DNA of 64,000 nucleotides from Myxococcales bacterium (GTDB lineage: Bacteria; Myxococcota_A; Polyangia; Polyangiales; Polyangiaceae): positions 34,521 through 98,520 of the forward strand of contig JANXLV010000193.1 of assembly GCA_025355005.1 (NCBI GenBank), in the 5' to 3' direction. Positions 58,211-64,000 of this stretch are shown piece by piece. The notes under the pieces were generated by a model. That model made no database searches. It worked only from the letters and a program-made list of their open reading frames with translations, and was not told the DNA's origin. Position 1 is the first letter of the stretch, and the number at the start of each line of letters is the position of its first letter. A program made the translations under genes and the position numbers.

Positions 58211-61200
58211 TCAGTCGAGGCCCAGGCGTTTCTTCATTTTCTGGAGGCCGAAGCGAGAGACTCCGAGGAGCGTGGCGGCTCGGGTTTGATTTCCGTTCGT
58301 CTGGCGGAGCGCCTCTTTCAGGGCTTCGGTCTCGAGCTCATCGATTCGTGCGCGGAGCGTTCCCTGGCCCCTGCCCTTGGTGCGTGAGACCTCCTCCGAA
58401 AGCGCGTCCACGTCGATCACGCGATCACACAGCACGACAGCACGGCGTACTTCGTTCTCCAGCTGCCGCACGTTGCCTGGCCACGCGAACGACGCGAGCT
58501 TCCGCATCGCCGCTGGCGTGATCGCAAGGTCACGATCGGGCCCGTACTTCGCGATGAAGTGCGTGACCAGCGCGGGGATGTCCTCGCGGCGCTCGCGGAG
58601 CGGGGGCACGCGGACCTGGATGACGTTGAGCCGGTAGAAGAGATCCTCGCGGAAGAGCCCCTGCTCCACCATCTTCGGCAGATCACGGTGGGTCGCACAC
58701 ACGATCCGCACGTCCACGTGGTGTGCTTTGTTGCCGCCCACGGGGCGCACCTCGCCGTCTTGCAGCACGCGTAGCAACTTCACTTGCATGCCGGGGGACA
58801 TCTCGCCCACCTCGTCCAGGAAGAGCGTGCCGCCGTCCGCCACGTCGAAGAGGCCGACCTTTGCGGACACGGCGCCAGTGAACGCGCCCTTCGCATGACC
58901 GAAGAGCGTCGACTCGAGCAACGGCTCCGGCAGCGAACCGCAGTTCTCGCCGACGAACGCGCGACCGCTGCGCGCGCTGGCCTCTGCGATCGCCCGCGCG
59001 ACCAGCTCCTTCCCAGTTCCGGACTCGCCCGCGATGAGGACGGGCACGTCGCTCTTGCCCACGCGACGCACCAGCGACGCCACCGTCCGCATGGCCATGC
59101 TGTCCCCGACCATGCCGGAGATGTGCGGGCCTTCGACCTGCGCGAGCCGCTCCGTCACCACGGAGAGCTCCTTCTCGCGCTCGAACAAGAGCGACGCAAG
59201 CCGCGCCTGCGCACGCTCCGCTCGCCGGGTCATGCGGCGCAGGGACGCGCGAATGCGCGCATCGCGGATCGAGATCGCGGAGAGGTGGCCGATGAGCTCC
59301 GCCCAGAGCAGCTCTTCACGACCGAACGCGCCCTTCTTCTGCCGATCGTCCAGATACACCACGCCCACGCACGCGCCCTGCGCGACCAGCGGCACAGCGA
59401 GCACGCTGCGCAGCCCGAGCGCATGCACCGAGCCCTGCACGTTCCCGCTCTGTGCCCACGCGTCGTCCGCGACGACAGTGACCATCTTCTCGAACGCGCG
59501 CGTGGCCATGCTCATCGAGAGGCGCTGCGTCTCACCACCGCGCAGATCCTCGCGGGCGATGTTTCGCGCCGACCGGACCTTCAGCGTACCGTCCGGCGCA
59601 GGCAAGAGGAGCACGCCGCGCTCCACCCCAGACCAGAGGACCATCGCGTCCAGCGTCATCTCGCAGAGCTCACGCAGGCTCTCGCGGGCGGAGAGCGCGC
59701 GTGTGATCGAGAAGAGCTCACCCAGCTTGGCCGACGGCAGCGTGAGCCCGCGCGCCTCACCCCGCTGCATGACCCACGCCTGCCCCAGAAAACGGCTCTT
59801 GTATGCGGGCGGGACCGTGACCTCGGTCATCGCGCACAGTCCCGCGAGCAGGTGCTCGAAGCGGCCTGCGGCCTCCCTGTCACCAGCGCGGAGCGCGAGC
59901 TTCTGACCGCGCTCCCACGCCGTGGCGCGCACCTGCGCTGGTGCGCTGCGCCCCGTGAGGCCCAGGAGCCCGTCGGTGATTTCGCGTGCATTCTGCAACG
60001 AATCGAGAGACTGCTCCGCGCGCGCGCGCAGGTATTCCAGCCGCGCAGTCACGCTCGCGGTGGCGGCCAGAGACTCCGCCTCTGCAAGCAGGTCGCCCGT
60101 CAGCGGTCCGCGACAGAGCGCTCGGAGCGTGTCCTCGGCGCCCAGCCCGCGCGCAGCGACGAGCGCGGTCCTCGCGAGCTCGTCACGGCCGGGCGCGTTC
60201 GCGCCCATCAGATCGATCCGGATCAGGTCTGCGTAGAGCGAGCAACGCGCGTCTCTCGCCTCGATCGCGCGCTCCTTCGCCTCGCGAAGCGCGGTGAGCG
60301 CCTCGAAGGTCGCGCCAGCGTTCGTGAGCGCGCCTGCGCGGGCCAGCCACGCGCGCGCGGAGAGGTGCCGATCACGTCCGCGTTCGCACAGCAGCACGGC
60401 GCGCGTGGACGCGGACAGCCCGCGCCCCACGTCGCCCAGGTCCAGCGCAGCCGCGGCCTCGCCCGTGCGATACGTGGCCTCGTCGGAGACGGCGCCCACC
60501 GCTACGGATGCCTCCACCGCGCGACCGAACGCGGCCAGCGCTCCCGCCGCCTCACCCTCTGCGTGGCGCAGCATGCCGAGGAGCCCGAACAGGCGGGCGC
60601 TCGTGCCTTCGCGCAGGAGCGCCTTCTCCACCGTGCGCAGGCCCAGGTCGATCTCGCCCTTCGCATAGTGACAGAGCGCGGAGATCTCGGCGGCCTCCGC
60701 CCCGCCCAGATTCGCCTCGTGCGCGCGTGCCTCGTCGTATCGAGAGAGCTCCCACGCGACACGCGCCAGCACGAAATGCGCACGGTTTCGCGCCTCCGTT
60801 GCGTTGGGAGTGGAGCTCGCAAGCACGCGCTCCGCAAGCGCACGAGCGCCCTCGCGATCTCCTGTCCGCCGCCGAGCCTCCGCCGTGAGCGCGACGATCT
60901 CCGGCTCTTCACGCTGCGACAGCACCAGCGCCGCGCGCGCCGCCTGCCCCGTTGCAAGCAGGCGCTCCCCCAGCGCAAGAAGCAGCGGCGACGGCGACGA
61001 CGCGGCGCGAGCCTCCACCGCACGCAGCGTGCGCTCCGTGACCGTTCGCATCGAGAGCGTGCGAAGAAGAAGGAGGTCGGAGTCCTGCGTTGTCCCCAGC
61101 GGGGGAGCGGCCTCGGTGCGCGGAGCGGCGCCCGCATCGGCCGAGAAATCCGCGGGCGTGAACGCTGCGGGCGAAAGATGCGACGACAGCGCGAGGAGCC

Positions 61201-62293
61201 GCTCGGCGAGCTCTGGTTCGGGCATCTCGTCAGGCACCAGGCTCGTCGCGCCGGGACCGGAGATGCGCGTGAGCCACCGCGCGCGCCCAAGGGAGTCGAG
61301 CGCACCGAGCTCCGCGCCGCCTTCGCCGTCCACGCAAGAAAGCGCGGCGCGAGCTTCGACCACCCACACGCGCGGCGGGCCGTCGAGCCTGACGATGGCC
61401 GGCAAGAACAGGTCTGCGCGACGACACAAGAGGTAGTGACGCGCGATGCTCGCCTGGCGCGACAGCGACGCCTCCTCCTCGCTGTCCACGAGCCCCAGCA
61501 GCGCGCCGAGCTCCGTGGCGACGTAGCTCGCCGGTGGACGCGCGCCGGGGAGCGGTGATGCGATCGCGAGGAGCAAGCGCGTGAGCGGCGTGGCCTTCTC
61601 CCCGGCGAGCGCGCGCATCAGCGCTTCGTGCGGCGACGGCGCATGCGCGACGGAGGGAAACAGGAGCTCACCGAGCACGAGCCCCAGCTGGAACACGTCC
61701 GTCTCGGGCGAGACCAGCAAAGACGCGTTCGGCTCCGCATACCGCGGTGTCAGCCCCGCACGAGGCGAGGCGGGCGTGGCTCCGAGCGAGAGATCGATCA
61801 GCGTGGCTGCGCGCTCCTCCGCCGCATTCGTCTTCGGGCACCGCGCGCCAACAAGGATGTTCGCGGGCGTGACATCACCGTGAACGGCGTCCGCCTCGTG
61901 GAGCTCCGTCAGCGCAGATGCAACAGCGTGCCCCACGGCCAGCGCGAGCACATCGCCACGCGCACCCTGAGCAAAGCGGCGTTCCTCTGCGGCCACGCCG
62001 AGCGGCTCGCCCTTCGTGAAGGCAAGCGCGAGGTACGTGCGCCCCGCGTCGTGACCGAACGCGACGAGCCCCGGCCCCCATCGCCTCCGCAGACGCGCCG
62101 ACAGCTCCGCCTCGCGCAGCAGGATCTCTTCATGCCCCGCGTGCGCGATCTTGAGCGCAACGCGGACGCCACCGGGCCCGCGCGCATCCAGCACGAGCGC
62201 CGCGCCACCATGACCAAGCCGGCCAACGATGGTGAATGACGCCACGGCGCCGGGGATCTCGGCGGAGGGACCTGTCAGCTGAGTTGGCGCCAT
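58211..62293 (-). CDS. kinase-domain/TPR/GAF/sigma54-activator fusion (enhancer-binding protein)
   Basis: 1360 residues. Residues about 15-270 are a Ser/Thr kinase fold (GRLGHGGAALVLDARG loop, VALK lysine, HGDVTPANIL, DLS for DFG), so activity is plausible. A long helical TPR-like region (about 400-830), then a GAF domain (about 860-1010, SVLAVPLVAQGACVGVVYLDD). The sigma54 AAA+ domain has Walker A GESGTGKE, the sigma54-contact loop GAFTGA, and Walker B LFLDEVGEM. A Fis-type HTH (TRAATLLGVSRFGLQKMKKRL) ends it. Likely activates sigma54 promoters after GAF and kinase inputs. ATG at 62293. No partner kinase is nearby. Confidence 0.93.
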   Translation of the reverse strand: MAPTQLTGPSAEIPGAVASFTIVGRLGHGGAALVLDARGPGGVRVALKIAHAGHEEILLREAELSARLRRRWGPGLVAFGHDAGRTYLALAFTKGEPLGVAAEERRFAQGARGDVLALAVGHAVASALTELHEADAVHGDVTPANILVGARCPKTNAAEERAATLIDLSLGATPASPRAGLTPRYAEPNASLLVSPETDVFQLGLVLGELLFPSVAHAPSPHEALMRALAGEKATPLTRLLLAIASPLPGARPPASYVATELGALLGLVDSEEEASLSRQASIARHYLLCRRADLFLPAIVRLDGPPRVWVVEARAALSCVDGEGGAELGALDSLGRARWLTRISGPGATSLVPDEMPEPELAERLLALSSHLSPAAFTPADFSADAGAAPRTEAAPPLGTTQDSDLLLLRTLSMRTVTERTLRAVEARAASSPSPLLLALGERLLATGQAARAALVLSQREEPEIVALTAEARRRTGDREGARALAERVLASSTPNATEARNRAHFVLARVAWELSRYDEARAHEANLGGAEAAEISALCHYAKGEIDLGLRTVEKALLREGTSARLFGLLGMLRHAEGEAAGALAAFGRAVEASVAVGAVSDEATYRTGEAAAALDLGDVGRGLSASTRAVLLCERGRDRHLSARAWLARAGALTNAGATFEALTALREAKERAIEARDARCSLYADLIRIDLMGANAPGRDELARTALVAARGLGAEDTLRALCRGPLTGDLLAEAESLAATASVTARLEYLRARAEQSLDSLQNAREITDGLLGLTGRSAPAQVRATAWERGQKLALRAGDREAAGRFEHLLAGLCAMTEVTVPPAYKSRFLGQAWVMQRGEARGLTLPSAKLGELFSITRALSARESLRELCEMTLDAMVLWSGVERGVLLLPAPDGTLKVRSARNIAREDLRGGETQRLSMSMATRAFEKMVTVVADDAWAQSGNVQGSVHALGLRSVLAVPLVAQGACVGVVYLDDRQKKGAFGREELLWAELIGHLSAISIRDARIRASLRRMTRRAERAQARLASLLFEREKELSVVTERLAQVEGPHISGMVGDSMAMRTVASLVRRVGKSDVPVLIAGESGTGKELVARAIAEASARSGRAFVGENCGSLPEPLLESTLFGHAKGAFTGAVSAKVGLFDVADGGTLFLDEVGEMSPGMQVKLLRVLQDGEVRPVGGNKAHHVDVRIVCATHRDLPKMVEQGLFREDLFYRLNVIQVRVPPLRERREDIPALVTHFIAKYGPDRDLAITPAAMRKLASFAWPGNVRQLENEVRRAVVLCDRVIDVDALSEEVSRTKGRGQGTLRARIDELETEALKEALRQTNGNQTRAATLLGVSRFGLQKMKKRLGLD

Positions 62294-62359
62294 GCGAACG
62301 CCTGAAAACGTCGCACGAGAGGCCGGACCCGTCAACCTGGTTGGCGGCGGAAGCGCCGG

Positions 62360-62399
62360 TCAGAGGTCAGGGGAAGTCAGGGGGGGTCAGCGGGGGTCA
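62360..62399. repeat. ten-base tandem repeat with five TGA stops downstream of a gene
   Basis: GTCAG-based units at 10-base spacing. On the minus strand they give TGA at 62397-62399 (the stop of the 63-residue gene) and again beginning at 62387, 62377, 62367 and 62360. Because the period is 10 the stops fall in all reading frames. Confidence 0.8.
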
Positions 62400-62588
62400 G
62401 AACTTGATGCCGTTTTCGCCGCGGTGCTTCCACCACTTCCAGCCGAAGTATGCGGCGGGCACGGCCAGCACAACGCCGGCCACGGGCGCGAGGAGCACGC
62501 CCGCCGCAACAGCTCCGGCAGTGGTGACTCCGGCGACAACGCCCTTCTTCTTGGATTCGGTGAGGACTTCGCTGCGCGTTTTGCTCAT
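62397..62588 (-). CDS. 63-residue single-helix membrane protein
   Basis: MSKTRSEVLTESKKKG lead, then a Gly/Ala/Val-rich membrane segment (about residues 17-50, VVAGVTTAGAVAAGVLLAPV and onward), then WKWWKHRGENGIKF. Short basic termini around a single or hairpin helix are typical of small inner-membrane stress or regulatory proteins. The ATG at 62588 follows AAGAG (plus-strand view CTCTT at 62593). The stop lies in a tandem repeat with five TGA copies. Confidence 0.7.
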   Translation of the reverse strand: MSKTRSEVLTESKKKGVVAGVTTAGAVAAGVLLAPVAGVVLAVPAAYFGWKWWKHRGENGIKF

Positions 62589-62720
62589 GGGCTCTTTCCT
62601 AAGAATGACGATGCGGAGGGTGCACGTCAACCCCTCTGGAGAGCCCGATTTGGAGAGCCCAGACTTCACGGCCTGCACAGAAGGGCGGGAGGTTTGGGCG
62701 CGTTGCGCTATCCATACGAT

Positions 62721-64000
62721 GTGAAACCGCTCTTCACCTTTGGTTTGCTCACATGCGCCCTTGTCACGACCTCTGCCATCTTCGTTGCCTGTGGCACCGA
62801 TGGCGGCTCGGTGTTCGACCAGAAGGACGGGGAGTCGGATGGCGGCAACGGAGGCGAGGGCTCGATCGATCCATTCGGTCACGGCGATTCGGGTCTCGGT
62901 GACGGCGCGAAGCCGTGCGTGAACCTCTGCAAGCAGCAGGTCGTGTGCGACGGCGGCAAGGTCACGTCCATCAGCGGGAAGGTCTATGACCCCGCGGGCA
63001 AGGTGCCGCTCTACAACGCCGTGGTCTACGTGCCCAACGCGCCCGTCGATCCGATCACCACCGGCGCCACGTGCGACAAGTGCGGCGCAGTCTCCGGTGA
63101 GCCGCTCGTCACTGCGATCACGGATGCGACGGGCTCGTTCAAGCTGGTGAATGTCCCCGTGGGCAAATCGATCCCGCTCGTGGTGCAGGTCGGCAAGTGG
63201 CGTCGCCAGATCGTGATCCCGGAGGTCAAGGCCTGCACGGATCTGCCCATCACGGATCCGCAGACCATCCGCTTGCCGAAGAACCAAGCCGAAGGCGACA
63301 TGCCGCAGATGGCCATCGCCACCGGCGCATCCGACCCCTTCGAGTGCTTGCTCCTCAAGATGGGGATCGACCAGGCGGAGTTCACGCCCGACAACGCAAT
63401 GAAGGACGGACGCGTCCACTACTACCAGTCCAATGGCGTGGACCTCAGCCCGAAGGGCCCGGACGCCGACGGCCTCTGGAACGACCTCGCCAAGATGAAG
63501 AAGCACGACATCATCATGCTTCCATGCGAAGGCGAGCCCATCGCCAAGCCGGATCTGGACGGCGGTGTCTCGCCCAAGGGCAACCTCGCCGCGTATGCGA
63601 ACGCCGGCGGCCGCGTGTTCACGACGCACTACGGCTACGTGTGGCTCGCGGGCGCGGGCGCGGACGCGGGTGATCCGACGGGCCCGTTCATCTCGACCGG
63701 CACGTGGAAGGGCGAGTACCCCATCATCGAGGCGAACCTCAATCCGCCGTTCGACACGAAGATCGATCAGTCGTTCCCCAAGGGCGACGCCTACGCGCAC
63801 TGGCTCATGAACGTGAACGCATCGACCACGCTCGGCCAGCTCACCGTGATCGAGTCGCGGCACGATCTCATCAAGGAGAACAACCCCCCGGCGCAGCGCT
63901 GGAACTACGAGGCGGACTTTCATGGCGAAGGCCCCGGCGTGATGCACATCACCTTCAACACGCCGCTCGGCGTCGCGGACGACAAGGTGTGCGGTCGCGT
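62721..64000 (+). CDS. lipoprotein with carboxypeptidase-regulatory-like domain (3' end outside window)
   Basis: At least 426 residues; runs off the window. The GTG start at 62721 is inferred from a signal peptide with lipobox FVAC. An Asp/Gly/Ser linker follows, then Cys-rich CVNLCKQQVVC. A carboxypeptidase-regulatory-like or Ig-like module (SGKVYDPAGKVPLYNAVVYVPN ... TDATGSFKLVNVPVGK) is typical of surface proteins. Then comes a ThuA-/gamma-glutamyl-like alpha/beta segment (NDLAKMKKHDIIMLPCEGE, LAAYANAGGRVFTTHYGYVWL), in which a Cys sits where class-I glutamine-amidotransferase-like folds place a nucleophile elbow; that part is inference. Confidence 0.75.
   Translation, partial: MKPLFTFGLLTCALVTTSAIFVACGTDGGSVFDQKDGESDGGNGGEGSIDPFGHGDSGLGDGAKPCVNLCKQQVVCDGGKVTSISGKVYDPAGKVPLYNAVVYVPNAPVDPITTGATCDKCGAVSGEPLVTAITDATGSFKLVNVPVGKSIPLVVQVGKWRRQIVIPEVKACTDLPITDPQTIRLPKNQAEGDMPQMAIATGASDPFECLLLKMGIDQAEFTPDNAMKDGRVHYYQSNGVDLSPKGPDADGLWNDLAKMKKHDIIMLPCEGEPIAKPDLDGGVSPKGNLAAYANAGGRVFTTHYGYVWLAGAGADAGDPTGPFISTGTWKGEYPIIEANLNPPFDTKIDQSFPKGDAYAHWLMNVNASTTLGQLTVIESRHDLIKENNPPAQRWNYEADFHGEGPGVMHITFNTPLGVADDKVCGR

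Noticed and set aside
62589..63947. Long minus-strand frame continuous with the 63-residue gene
   Set aside because: Opposite to a lipoprotein gene with a good signal peptide; only the last 63 codons read as protein.

Overview
The window is dense, high-GC bacterial DNA. It carries about 50 genes, usually a few to about 200 bases apart, many separated by 1-10 bases or overlapping at ATGA or TGATG junctions. Gene content points to the Myxococcota, probably a Polyangia-type myxobacterium (an inference from style, not a phylogenetic placement). The main clues are many lipoproteins with Gly/Asp/Ser/Pro-rich linkers, Ser/Thr kinase-fold proteins, a kinase-sigma54-activator fusion, an ECF sigma operon with orphan lipoproteins, and aerobic aryl-CoA catabolism. 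No insertion sequences, phage genes, CRISPR arrays or rRNA genes were seen. There is one tRNA gene, tRNA-Ala(GGC).

Layout. 1-5.3 kb: a lipoprotein, an acyl-CoA dehydrogenase, a HAD hydrolase, a membrane protein and a TolC-type outer-membrane channel. 5.4-8.2 kb: a papain-like (C1) protease lipoprotein followed 4 bases later by a chagasin-like cysteine-protease inhibitor lipoprotein. 8.2-18 kb: YgiQ-type radical SAM protein, a GpsA-like dehydrogenase lacking the usual catalytic lysine, a fatty-acid desaturase, a TPR protein, an EEP nuclease/phosphatase and several unknowns. 18-19.4 kb: a radical SAM/SPASM protein divergent from a small zinc-ribbon/Asp-rich protein. 19.5-32.4 kb: an aerobic benzoyl-CoA (box) region with boxB, boxC, the XRE/shikimate-kinase-like regulator boxR and boxD, interrupted by a Kazal-domain lipoprotein, a CFA-synthase/AhpD-like operon and two divergent lipoproteins. 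32.4-42 kb: an ArsB-like transporter, lipoproteins, a LytS/LytTR two-component pair and a coupled transporter/SGNH pair. 42.2-49.4 kb: a 2068-residue alpha-2-macroglobulin-like lipoprotein with an intact CxEQ thioester motif, followed by a pseudokinase. 49.5-55.5 kb: a DUF362 protein and a five-gene ECF sigma operon. 55.7-58.1 kb: a salicylyl-CoA 5-hydroxylase-like fusion and the tRNA. 58.2-64 kb: a kinase/TPR/GAF/sigma54-activator fusion, a 63-residue membrane protein and a partial lipoprotein.

Themes. (1) Aryl-CoA catabolism: BoxB and BoxC open and cleave the ring of benzoyl-CoA epoxide, BoxD oxidises the semialdehyde product, BoxR probably senses benzoyl-CoA, and the fusion at 55.7 kb handles hydroxylated or amino aryl-CoA. 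BoxA and a CoA ligase are not in the window. (2) Three different envelope-associated protease-inhibitor folds (chagasin-like, Kazal, alpha-2-macroglobulin), one next to a cognate-type protease. (3) A sequence-level oddity: at four unrelated genes the 3' end, including the stop codon, lies in a short tandem repeat, so extra stop codons follow the first. A 17-bp A+T-rich motif also recurs inside unrelated genes.
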